A stretch of 47,167 bases of DNA from JBOGHU01 sp050742255 (GTDB taxonomy: Bacteria > Actinomycetota > Acidimicrobiia > Acidimicrobiales > CADCSY01), in NCBI GenBank assembly GCA_050742255.1, contig JBOGHU010000024.1:1-47167 (forward strand), in the 5' to 3' direction. Positions 7,786-16,247 of the stretch are shown piece by piece. The notes under the pieces are model-generated. The model searched no databases and was not told the DNA's origin. It saw only the letters and a program-made list of their open reading frames with translations. A program made the position numbers and the translations under genes. Positions within the stretch are counted from its first letter, which is position 1. Each line of letters begins with the position of its first letter.

Positions 7786-8499
7786 TTGGAACCACAACCG
7801 GACGACCTGGGGGACCTCGTGGCCGAGCTGTCCCAGCTGTTGCTGGCCGAGGAGAGCCTCGACAGCACCCTCCGTCGCACCGCCGACCTGGCGGTGAGGG
7901 TCATCCCGACCTGCGACTCCTGTGGCGTCTCGATGGCCGTGGAGGGACGGGTGGGCACCCGCGTCGCCACCAGCGACGTCGCCCGGCGGATCGACGAGCG
8001 CCAGTACGCCGCCGACGAGGGCCCCTGCCTCGCCGCCGTCCGCAGCGGCGAGGTGGTGAGGTGCGAGTCCGTCGCCACCGAGGTCCGCTGGCCCCGGTAC
8101 AGGCAGGAGGCCGCCCTCGAGGGCCTGGTCAGCTCGTACTCGATCCCGCTGCTGGTGCGGGAGAAGGTCGTCGGGGCCCTCAACCTGTACTCGCGCTCGG
8201 ACCCGTTCGGGGAGGCGGACGAGCGCGCTGCCTACGAGCTGGCCACCCACGCTGCGGTCACCCTGGCCAACGCCCAGGCCTACGCCCAGACCCAGGCGCT
8301 GGTGGGGCACCTGAACGAGGCGTTGAAGTCCCGTGACCTCATCGGTCAGGCCAAGGGCATCATCATGGAGCGGGAGCGCTGCAGCCCCGAGCGGGCGTTC
8401 GAGATCCTCCGCTCGGTGTCCCAGCGGGCGAACCTGAAGCTCAGGGACGTGGCCCAGGAGGTGGTGGACACCGGCGCCTGGCAGGTGGGCGAGCCCTGA
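7786..8499 (+). CDS. GAF-ANTAR domain regulator
   Basis: A 237-aa protein with an N-terminal GAF sensor domain (residues about 20-165) and a C-terminal ANTAR RNA-binding domain (about 180-230; LIGQAKGIIMERERCSPERA). ANTAR proteins bind paired hexaloop hairpins in nascent mRNA and prevent termination. This GAF-ANTAR architecture is common in actinobacteria and usually responds to a small ligand. The start is TTG 7786, preceded by GGAAGGGG. The siderophore importer follows 110 bp later, so an antitermination link is conceivable, but I did not find a convincing ANTAR target hairpin there. Confidence 0.88.
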   Translation: MEPQPDDLGDLVAELSQLLLAEESLDSTLRRTADLAVRVIPTCDSCGVSMAVEGRVGTRVATSDVARRIDERQYAADEGPCLAAVRSGEVVRCESVATEVRWPRYRQEAALEGLVSSYSIPLLVREKVVGALNLYSRSDPFGEADERAAYELATHAAVTLANAQAYAQTQALVGHLNEALKSRDLIGQAKGIIMERERCSPERAFEILRSVSQRANLKLRDVAQEVVDTGAWQVGEP

Positions 8500-8532
8500 A
8501 GGCCGGTCCTGGGGCGAAGCGCCACGTCTCTC

Positions 8533-8574
8533 GTCTGCTAGCCTTCCCTGATCCATAAGGGGAGCCTTCTACCG
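8533..8574 (+). promoter_or_regulatory. Weak IdeR/DtxR-like sites before the siderophore importer
   Basis: Against the 19-bp IdeR/DtxR consensus TWAGGTWAGSCTWACCTWA, positions 8533-8551 match at about 12 and 8556-8574 at about 11. Both are centred on AGCCT, and in 8556-8574 the first half-site TAAGG is good. This is a weak signal, made plausible only by the downstream iron importer genes. Confidence 0.3.
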
Positions 8575-8610
8575 CTTAGTACGAGTGCCCTACAGGTTCG
8601 CTACGGCTAC

Positions 8611-9360
8611 GTGGTCGCCGTGCCCGAGGTGTCGCTCCAGCTGGAGCCCGGCGCGGTCACGACGCTCGTGGGCCCCAACGGCTCGGGCAAGAGCACGGTG
8701 CTCAACGCTCTGGCCCGTCTGGTCAAGCCCGACGGCGGCGCCGTCTACCTCGACGGTCGGGACATCGCCCGGCTCCCGACCAAGGAGGTGGCCAGGAGGC
8801 TGGCCCTCCTGCCTCAGGGCCTCTCCGCCCCGGGCGGCGTGAGCGTCCGCGAGCTCGTCGGCTACGGCCGTTACCCCCACCAGGGCCTTCTCGGGACGAC
8901 CACGGCAGAGGACGCTGACGCGGTGGCTTGGGCCATCTCGGCCACGGGCACCACGCCGTTGGCCGACCGAGCCGTCGACAGCCTCTCCGGCGGTGAGCGG
9001 CAGCGGGCATGGATGGCGATGGCGCTGGCCCAGCGGGCCGGTGTGCTCCTCCTCGACGAGCCGACGACCTTCCTCGACATCCGCTACCAGGTCGAGGTGC
9101 TGGGGCTGGTCCGCCGGCTGGTCGACGAGGAGGGCATCACGGTCGGGATGGTGCTGCACGACCTCAACCAGGCGGCTTCCGTCTCCGACCGCATGGCGTT
9201 CCTGTCCGCCGGCCGCATGGTCACGGTGGGACCACCAGGTGAGGTGATGACCACCGAGACCATCAGCGCCGTGTTCGAGGTCGAGGTCACCGTCCTGACC
9301 GATCCCGCCACGGGGCTCCCGACCTGTCTGCCCTACGGACGCCCCGCCCTCCTGCGGTGA
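8611..9360 (+). CDS. Ferric-siderophore ABC transporter ATP-binding protein (FecE/FepC-like)
   Basis: Cytosolic ATPase of a siderophore importer. It has Walker A GPNGSGKST, signature LSGGERQRAW, Walker B VLLLDEPTTFLD followed by IRYQVEVL (diagnostic for FecE/FhuC), and H-loop VLHDLNQ. The start is problematic. GTG 8611 is the first usable in-frame start, but homologous residues (ALQVRYGY) lie upstream in the same frame with no start codon. A GTG at 8585 would serve if one base were missing near 8588. The 3' end overlaps a GTGA, and the lipoprotein gene follows closely. Confidence 0.9.
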   Translation: MVAVPEVSLQLEPGAVTTLVGPNGSGKSTVLNALARLVKPDGGAVYLDGRDIARLPTKEVARRLALLPQGLSAPGGVSVRELVGYGRYPHQGLLGTTTAEDADAVAWAISATGTTPLADRAVDSLSGGERQRAWMAMALAQRAGVLLLDEPTTFLDIRYQVEVLGLVRRLVDEEGITVGMVLHDLNQAASVSDRMAFLSAGRMVTVGPPGEVMTTETISAVFEVEVTVLTDPATGLPTCLPYGRPALLR

Positions 9361-9401
9361 CCGGCTCAAGCCCCCCAACCGAACGAAAGGACCTCACGCC
9401 C

Positions 9402-10385
9402 ATGCGCATGTCCACCGCCGCCCTGATCGCGTCGCTCGTCCTGCTAGCGTCCGGCTGCGGCAGCACCGATGATCCCACCAGCCCCACCGGAGAGGCCACC
9501 GAGGCGACCCCGGCCGGGACGATCACGGTCGACCACGCGCTCGGCACCCTCGAGCTCGACGAGGTGCCGGAGAGGGTCGTCGCGCTGGAGCTCGTCTACG
9601 CCGAGGACCTGGTCGCCCTCGGCGTCGACCCCGTCGGCGTGGCCGACGTGGAGAGCTACCGCCAGTTCGTCGGCGACCCGGAGCTGCCCCCAGGAGTGAC
9701 CGACGTCGGCACCCGCCAGGAGCCCAGCCTCGAGGCCATCGCCAGCCTCGAGCCCGATCTGATCATCGGGCCGCAGTTCCGCCACGAGCCAATCTACGAC
9801 CAGCTGTCCGCCATCGCCCCGACCCTGCTCTTCGACCCCTACCCCGAGGGCTCCGGGGCCATCGGCCAGCTGGAGGAGATGGAGCAGACCTTCCGTCAGA
9901 TCGCGACCGCCGTCGGCGCCTCGGAGAGGGCCGAGGCCGTGCTGGCGGACATGGAGGAGGCCTTCGACGAGGCGGGGTCCCGCCTCGTCGAGGCCGGGCT
10001 GGCCACCCAGGAGTTCGTGGTGGCCCAGGGCTTCACCGCCCAAGAGGTGCCGACGCTGCGGGTCTTCACCGACAACGCCATGGCGGTGGGGATCCTCGAG
10101 GAGATCGGGCTCGAGAACGCCTGGGGGGGCGAGCCCGACCGGTTCGGCTTCAACACGGTGGACCTCGAGGCGCTGACCGCCGCCGAACAGGCGAACCTCC
10201 TCTACTCGGTGCAGGCCGGCGACGACATCGTCGCCGAGAGCTTCGCCGGCAACCCCCTGTGGCAGGACCTCGCCTTCGTCCAGGAGGACCGCGCCTACCC
10301 CCTCGGCGCCGAGACGTGGCTGTTCGGCGGGCCCGTGTCCGCCGAGAAGCTGGTCGAGGTGGTCGCCGACGTGCTGACGGCGTAG
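9402..10385 (+). CDS. Siderophore-binding lipoprotein (FecB/FhuD-type)
   Basis: Extracytoplasmic receptor of the ABC importer, 327 aa. The signal peptide MRMSTAALIASLVLLASGC ends in the lipobox LASGC, so the mature protein is lipid-anchored at the Cys. The rest follows the class III binding-protein pattern: PERVVALE, LGVDPVGVAD, EPSLEAIASLEPDLII, and a C-terminal EKLVEVVADVL. ATG 9402 is preferred (AAAGGA about 10 bp upstream); a second ATG at 9408 and a GTG at 9357 that overlaps the ATPase stop are alternatives. Ligand is probably a hydroxamate-citrate siderophore given the neighbouring biosynthesis operon. Confidence 0.88.
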   Translation: MRMSTAALIASLVLLASGCGSTDDPTSPTGEATEATPAGTITVDHALGTLELDEVPERVVALELVYAEDLVALGVDPVGVADVESYRQFVGDPELPPGVTDVGTRQEPSLEAIASLEPDLIIGPQFRHEPIYDQLSAIAPTLLFDPYPEGSGAIGQLEEMEQTFRQIATAVGASERAEAVLADMEEAFDEAGSRLVEAGLATQEFVVAQGFTAQEVPTLRVFTDNAMAVGILEEIGLENAWGGEPDRFGFNTVDLEALTAAEQANLLYSVQAGDDIVAESFAGNPLWQDLAFVQEDRAYPLGAETWLFGGPVSAEKLVEVVADVLTA

Positions 10386-10395
10386 CCACCCTGCC

Positions 10396-12462
10396 GTGGC
10401 GTCGGAGCGGGCCGTCGCTCCGGGTGTCGGCCTGGCCCCCCCGCGGTGGACGCGAGGCGTGCTGGTGGTGGGCGTCGGGGTGGCGGCCCTGGTCACCGTG
10501 GTCGGGCTGCACGTCACCCAGGGGCGGGCCGACGTCGACCTGGTCGAGCTCTTGCGCGTGCTCGTGGGGGACGCCTCGGAGCGGGCTGAGGCGGTGGTCT
10601 ACGGGGCCCGGCTGCCCCGGGCCGCCGCCGGTGTCATCGCCGGGGCGGCGCTCGGCATCTCGGGGGCCCTGTGCCAGAGCGTCACCCGCAACCCCCTGGC
10701 GGCGCCCGAGACCCTGGGCGTGAACGCCGGTGCCTACCTGGCGGTGGTGGCGACCACGGTCGCCGGGGTGGGCCCGGGCGACACCTCCCAGCTGGGGGCG
10801 GCGTTCCTGGGGGGGCTGTCGGCGGCGGCGCTGGTGTACGCCGTCGCCGCCGGCGTCTCGCTCACACCGGTCCGGCTGGTGCTGGCAGGCATGGCGGTCA
10901 CCTTGGCCCTGTCGGCTCTCGCCGCCGTCCTCCTCCTGCTGTTCCAGCAGAAGACGGCCGGGCTGTTCTTCTGGGGCCAGGGCACGCTCGTGCAGACGGG
11001 CTCCTCGGACGTGGTTGCGGCCTGGCCCAGGCTGGTCGCGGCGGGCATGGCTGCCCTCCTCCTGGCCCGGGCCCTCGACGTGCTGTCGCTGGGCGACGAC
11101 CTGGCGCGCGCCCTCGGGTTGGCGGTAGCCCGCGTACGACTGGGCGCCCTCGCCCTGGCCGTGTTCCTCTCCGCCACCGCGGTGACGCTCACCGGGCCTA
11201 TCGCCTTCGTCGGCCTGGTGGCGCCCCATCTCGTCCGTCTGTCCGGCGTGACCCGTCACCGCCTGCTCCTGCCCGGCGCGGCGGTCTGGGGCGGGGTGCT
11301 CCTGATCGGCGCCGACGCCGTGGCGCGCGGTGTCCGGAACACCTCGCTCAGCAGCGAGCTGCCCGCCGGCGTGGTCACGGCCCTGGTGGGGGCGCCGTTC
11401 TTCGTCTGGCTGGCCCGGCGGGCCGGCGACACCCCCCCTGAGGCGCCGTCGTCTCCGGTGCGGACGGCCAGGACCGGCGGTGGGCGAGGGTACGTGACGG
11501 CGCTGGTCGGTGCCGGCGCTGCTCTGGCCGCAGCCGGGACGGCCGGCCTGGTCCTCGGGGACGTGAGGGTCCCTCTGGGCGAGCTCACCGCCGTCCTGGG
11601 CGGCCACGGCTCACCGCTCGGGACCCAGGTGCTCCTCCAGCTGCGCCTGCCCCGGGTCCTCGTCGCCGCCCTGGCCGGCGCCTCGCTGGCCGTCAGCGGG
11701 ACCCTGTTGCAGGCGGTGACCCGGAACCCACTGGTCGCCCCCTCCGTCGTCGGCATCAGCGGGGGTGCCGGCCTCGGTGCCCTCGCTGTGCTCCTCGTCC
11801 TGCCGGGTGTCCCGGTCGGCCTCCTGCCAGTGGCGGCGTTCATCGGCGGGCTGGCCGCCTTCGGCCTCGTGTACGGCGTATCGTGGCGAGGAGGGATCGC
11901 GCCCACCAGGCTGCTGCTCGTGGGCGTCGCCGTCTCCGCCTTCTGTACCTCGGCCATCAACTACCTGGTCGTGGGCGCCGACCTCCGCCTGGCCCAGGCA
12001 CTGACCTGGCTCTCGGGCAGCACTTACGCCCGCAGCTGGTCCGACCTGGCGGCGCTGCTGGCCTGGCCGGCCCTGCTCCTGCCCCTGGCCTGGCTCGGTG
12101 GCCGCCAGCTCGACGTCCTCGCCCTCGGCGAGCGCCTGCCCCGCACGCTCGGGATGCGCCTCGAGCAGGTGCGGGCCGCCCTGCTGGCCCTGGCGGTGCT
12201 GCTGGCCTCGGCTGCCGCCTCGGTCGTCGGCACCATCAGCTTCGTCGGGCTGGTCGCGCCCCACGCCACCCGCCTGCTGGTCGGCGGCCGCAACCGCAGG
12301 GTGATCCCCCTCGCCGCGCTGCTGGGTGCCACCCTCGTCGTCCTCGCCGACGTGATCGGCCGCGTCGTGCTGGCGCCCAAGGAGGTGCCCTCAGGCCAGG
12401 TCACGGCACTGATAGGGGCCCCGTACTTCGTCTGGCTGCGGAGCCGACGTCGGGCGGCGTAG
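10396..12462 (+). CDS. Fused double FecCD siderophore permease (FhuB-like)
   Basis: A 688-aa polytopic membrane protein made of two tandem FecCD permease domains, each about 320 aa. Each half has the family hallmarks: GAALGISGALCQSVTRNPLAAPETLG and the matching GTLLQAVTRNPLVAP in half two, and FVGLVAPHLVRL versus FVGLVAPHATRLL near each coupling loop, with TALVGAPFFVWL and TALIGAPYFVWL at the ends. A single fused chain replaces the usual FecC/FecD heterodimer, as in E. coli FhuB. The GTG at 10396 starts 10 bp after the lipoprotein stop; I see no strong ribosome site. It converges on the siderophore operon. Confidence 0.92.
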   Translation: MASERAVAPGVGLAPPRWTRGVLVVGVGVAALVTVVGLHVTQGRADVDLVELLRVLVGDASERAEAVVYGARLPRAAAGVIAGAALGISGALCQSVTRNPLAAPETLGVNAGAYLAVVATTVAGVGPGDTSQLGAAFLGGLSAAALVYAVAAGVSLTPVRLVLAGMAVTLALSALAAVLLLLFQQKTAGLFFWGQGTLVQTGSSDVVAAWPRLVAAGMAALLLARALDVLSLGDDLARALGLAVARVRLGALALAVFLSATAVTLTGPIAFVGLVAPHLVRLSGVTRHRLLLPGAAVWGGVLLIGADAVARGVRNTSLSSELPAGVVTALVGAPFFVWLARRAGDTPPEAPSSPVRTARTGGGRGYVTALVGAGAALAAAGTAGLVLGDVRVPLGELTAVLGGHGSPLGTQVLLQLRLPRVLVAALAGASLAVSGTLLQAVTRNPLVAPSVVGISGGAGLGALAVLLVLPGVPVGLLPVAAFIGGLAAFGLVYGVSWRGGIAPTRLLLVGVAVSAFCTSAINYLVVGADLRLAQALTWLSGSTYARSWSDLAALLAWPALLLPLAWLGGRQLDVLALGERLPRTLGMRLEQVRAALLALAVLLASAAASVVGTISFVGLVAPHATRLLVGGRNRRVIPLAALLGATLVVLADVIGRVVLAPKEVPSGQVTALIGAPYFVWLRSRRRAA

Positions 12463-12463
12463 G

Positions 12464-12481
12464 CGCCTTCAGCCGAAGGCG
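12464..12481. terminator. Hairpin between convergent permease and siderophore genes
   Basis: CGCCTTC-AGCC-GAAGGCG forms a perfect 7-bp stem with a 4-base loop, lying just past the permease TAG and overlapping the end of the convergent gene. There is no T tract, so it would act as a bidirectional GC-rich terminator at best. Confidence 0.45.
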
Positions 12482-14318
12482 ACGAGCGGGTTGGTCACGG
12501 TGCCGTTGGGCTGCAGGGCGTGCCGCCGGGCCCGGTCGGTGTAGCGGATCACAACCAGGCGGTCCCGGTTCAGGGCGTAGCGAGGGAGCTCGGGCGCCAG
12601 CAGGTCGTACTCCCGGAACCGACGAGCCAGCCCGGGCCACCGGTCGTGGTAGGCCACCACCGTCTCCCTCACCAGGTGCCAGAACCGCCGCTCTGGCACA
12701 CCGAGCTGCTCCTCGAGCAGCGGCGCCAGGTACCGGAAGTGGCCGACGAAGACCTGGTCGACGACGTGTTGGCGGATCACCGACGGGTGCTTGCGGGGGA
12801 GCACGTGGTCGTGGGCGTCAGGCTCGGGCCCGCGCTCGGGCACGTCGCCGTGGGACACGCACACGTCGTCGATGAGGTCCTTCATGAACAGCCGACGTGG
12901 CGCCTCGTCGGCATCGAAGCCGATCAGGGTGTTCTGGCCGTGAGGGTTGAAGGTGATGCCGTAGTTGTAGAGGACGTGCATCAACGGGTCGAGAACGACC
13001 CCGAAGAGCCGGCGCAGCCACGTGTCCGGGTCGCTCCCCGACGCTCGTATGAGCTCCGCCACATAGGCCCTCCCGTCGCCGTCGACGTGCAGCAGGGAGG
13101 CGAACGTGCGGGCGCGCTCACCTCGGTCGAGGTACGAGGACACCGACTGGCGCCAGATGCAGCCCAGCGTCTCCAGGTGCTGGTAGGGGACGTCCGGAAC
13201 GCACGACAGGTGCGGGTGGCGGACCGTCACCGACGCCACCTCGCCGAGCAGCACCAGGCCACAGTCGTCGCGCAGCACCGGATCACGCCCGAGCAGGCCC
13301 TGCAGCCACTGGGTGACCATGGGCGCGCCGAGGCTGCAGTGCGGGGGTATCCCGCGCCACACCAGGGTGTTGAGGATGCGCAGCGGGAGCTTGACGTCGT
13401 GGCGCCGGCAGGTGTGACGTTGGTCAGCGTCCGGATCGACTGCTGCGGCAGGTACTCGTCGGGGCTCTCCCCCAGCGCCAGGATGCGCCGCTGCGCCACC
13501 TCTCCGGCGAACAGGATCTGGATGGCGTGGTCCCACTGCCAGGGGTGGACGGGCACCCACACGTAGGCGTCGGGGTCGAGACCGACCTCACGGTGCCGGG
13601 CGCGGAAGGCGGCGATGGTCCCCTCGTCGAGCTCGTGCTCCAGCAGCGACCGCTCGCTGCGGTCGGGAGTGGCCCGGAACTCAGCCAGTCCCCGGTGCAC
13701 GGCGATCCACCAGGGCCGCAACCGTGCGCCGGCCTCAGGGGCGTAGCGGCCGCTGTCGCTGGCGGAGAACCCCAGCCGTCCCTTGTTGGCTACCAGCCAG
13801 TTGTGCCCGGTCATGTGGCACTCCAGCTCGGCGTGTCCCCCCTGGCGCAGCTCTGCCGCGCTGGCGCCGCCGGCTTCCAGCCGTAGGGCGTCGGCGGCGA
13901 GGGTGGCCGACACCTCGTGGACGTAGGTGGCCAGCGTGGCGGGGTCGGTGCCGATGGTCGTACCGGCGTCGACGAGGAAGGCGAGGGCGTCCCACACCGG
14001 AGCCTCGACTCCGTCGCCGAGCAGCCCCGCCGCTCCCCGCGTGATCGAGCCGGGCCTGACCTGCCAGGACCCGAACGCCCCCCGCCGGGCCTCGAAGGCG
14101 TAGCTCACGCCGCTGTCCAGGTCGATCCGGTAGCGGTCGCCGCCCAGCGGCACCGGCTCCAGCATCCCCTCGAAGCTCCACTCCGACAGCGCCCTTGCCA
14201 GCAGCTGCCGGCCGGCCTCCCGCCACGCCTGCGCTCTCGAGGCGGTGACCGCAAGAGCAGCGGGGGGCGGGGCCGCGGGGCCGAGGGTCCGGACGGGCAG
14301 GGCCGAGGCAGGGCTCAT
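12469..14318 (-). pseudogene. IucA/IucC-family siderophore synthetase (IucC/RhbF-like), frameshifted
   Basis: NIS synthetases adenylate a carboxylate of citrate (or a citryl intermediate) and join it to a hydroxamate amine. The whole gene would encode about 615 aa, the family's normal length. The N-terminal part (ATG 14318, GGAAGGA upstream) carries GHAELECHMTGHNWLVANKG, VPVHPWQW and LPQQSIRTLTNV. The C-terminal part, in another frame, carries HDVKLPLRILNT, YNYGITFNPHGQNTLIGFD, LFMKDLIDDV and VVDQVFVGHF. The frames meet at about 13401-13409: adding one base after TPAG restores an unbroken family sequence. Without it the product stops after about 363 residues and lacks half the active site. 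The cause may be decay or a sequencing indel. It is the last gene of the operon, 41 bp after the monooxygenase stop. Confidence 0.85.
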
Positions 14319-14359
14319 CGGGTCCTTCCTGAGGGGGGCGTGGAGGCGGTCACCGCGGC

Positions 14360-15661
14360 CTACAGGCCGCCGAAGGACTGGAACGCCGTCCGCTTGGGGA
14401 GCCGGAAGACCTCCCGACCAGCCACGGCGTTGAGGATCGTGGCGCTGCGATAGGCGCCGATGCCGAGGTCGGGAGAAGCTGCGCCGTGGGTGTGGAGCTC
14501 GGCGTTCTGGACGTACATCCCCCCGGTCACCTCCGGGGCGGTGCGAACGCGGTGGTCGACGCTGACGTCGTAGCGGCCCTTAGGGTCCCAGGCCACCAGG
14601 TGCCCGACCGGTGCCAGCAGGGATGGCGGCTCGGGCACGTACCCGGTGGCGGCCACCACCGCGTCGGCCTCGACGTTCACCTCCCGACCGGTGTCCCGGT
14701 GCCGGCCGGTGAGGCGGACCCCTCCGCCGGCGGGCTCCGCCGCAACGAGCTCGGCACCGGCCAGCAGTCGCACCGGTGGGCGGTGGCCGTCGAGCATGTG
14801 CTCGTACAGCTCGGCGTGGACCAGGTCGAGCGTCTCGGTGGAGATTCCCTTGTAGAGCTGCCACTGCGCCGACACCAGCTCGTCGCGCCTCGCCGGTTCG
14901 AGTCCGTGGAAGTAGCGCATGTACTCCGGCGTCGTCTGTTCGAGGACCAGCTTGGAGTAGTCGAGCGGGGCGAACGACGGCGTGCGGGTGAGCCAGGTGA
15001 GGCTCCAGCCGGCGGCGCGCTGGCGGCGGAGGAGGTCGACGAAGACCTCGGCGCCCGACTGCCCCGAGCCGACGACCGCCACGTGCCGGGCGCGCTGGTC
15101 GGCCAGTCGCTCGACGTTGCCCAGGTACTGGGCGGAGTGGAAGACCGGGGGGCCGGCCAACGGACGCAGCACGGTCGGCAGGTGGGGGCGGGTGCCAACG
15201 CCGAGCACGACGTTGCGGGCGGCCTGCCGGCGCCCCGTCCCGGTGGACACGTCCCGCAGCACCAGCACCCACACGTGGCGGCGGGCGTCCCAGTGCAGCT
15301 CCTCGACACAGGTCCCGAACCGGCAGGGGTCGAGTGAGGCCGCCACCCAGGCGCAGTAGCCGGCGTACTCCCGGCGGGGGATGTGGAAGCGCTCGGCGAT
15401 GTAGATGGGGTACATCCGGTCGTGGTCGACCAGGTACGACATGAACGACCAGCGGTTGGTGGGACTGACCAGGGATACCAGGTCGGCGAGGAAGCTCACC
15501 CTGGAGCGTGGCCCAGTCGAGCAGCAGGCCGGGGTGCCAGGAGAAGGCCGGCCGCCGGTCGTAGGCCTCGACCGCCAGGTCGGGCGCCTCGTCGGCCAGC
15601 GCGCACAGGCCCAGGTTGAAGGGCCCGATGCCGACCCCGGCGACGTCGAGGTCTCACTCAC
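14360..15661 (-). pseudogene. Lysine/cadaverine N-monooxygenase (IucD/RhbE-like), frameshifted twice
   Basis: FAD- and NADPH-dependent enzyme that hydroxylates a primary amine to start hydroxamate formation. The FAD-binding start (DLDVAGVGIGPFNLGLCAL) and FSWHPGLLLDWATLQ lie in one frame; the remainder (VSFLADLVSLVSPTNRWSFM, NADPH site VAVVGSGQSGAEVF, and the C-terminal ATGYVPEPP) lies in another. Two one-base changes restore a single protein of about 434 aa: one extra base in the C run at 15499-15501 and one missing base near 15654, just after the GTG start. The GTG overlaps the TGA of the acyltransferase (GTGA, 15661-15658), which fixes the ancestral start. Confidence 0.85.
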
Positions 15662-16247
15662 CCCGAGGCCTCCACCGCGTCGGCGCGCTCCGCCACCATG
15701 AGGGCCGCGGTCTTGCCCCCGAGAGCGACGTCGCCCACTCGGGCGAAGCCGGCACGGGCAAAGGCGCGGATCGACGCCAGGTTGGCCACGTCAGGCTCGG
15801 CGACGAGCCGCGAGCAACGCCGGTCGGCGGCGAACAGGGCTCGGCGTACGGCGGAGAGCTGGGCCGTTCCCAGCCCCCGTCCCGTCCGGGCAGCGTCGCC
15901 GATCAGCAGGTGGATCCCGATGTCGTGCGGACGGGCCTCGTAGGCCCGAGCCAGCGGGTCGTGGGCGGCGCGGTACAGCTCCCAGTAGGAGATGGGTTCG
16001 CCGTCGAGCAGGCCCAGGCAGGGGCGGGAGACCCCGCCCGACAGCTGGTCACGGAGGTACCGGCCCATTCGGGGGCGCGACCACTCCTGGCGCCAGAACG
16101 CCGCCACGTGAGGCCGGTGCATCCACCGGTGCACCAGGTCGAGCTCGGCCGGGTCGTCGGCGTCGACGGCGCGCAGCCAGAACAGCCCGAACGGGGTTCG
16201 CCACGCCAGCGCCGCCGGGGGGGTCCGGGGTCGAGGTACGACGTCAC
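15658..16247 (-). pseudogene. Hydroxylamine N-acyltransferase (GNAT, IucB/RhbD-like), frameshifted
   Basis: Transfers an acyl group from acyl-CoA to the N-hydroxylated amine to make the hydroxamate. Recognisable residues include FGLFWLRAVDADDPAELDLV, RWMHRPHVAAFW, DGEPISYWELYRAAHDPLA, GIHLLIGDAARTGRGLG and EPDVANLASIRAFARAGF, which is the siderophore-acetylase branch of GNAT. The GTG at 16247 overlaps the TGA of the upstream synthetase (GTGA). Translation from there leaves the family frame at a homopolymer of seven G (16217-16223 on plus). One more or two fewer bases in that run would join the frames. Without repair only an internal GTG (16134) could give a shortened protein. Confidence 0.82.

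Noticed and set aside
8500..8580. ANTAR target hairpin pair before the siderophore importer
   Set aside because: I could not draw two hexaloop stems with the conserved loop A and G positions in this gap.
16074..16247. Separate small protein starting at GTG 16247
   Set aside because: This is just the start of the frameshifted acyltransferase running out of frame.
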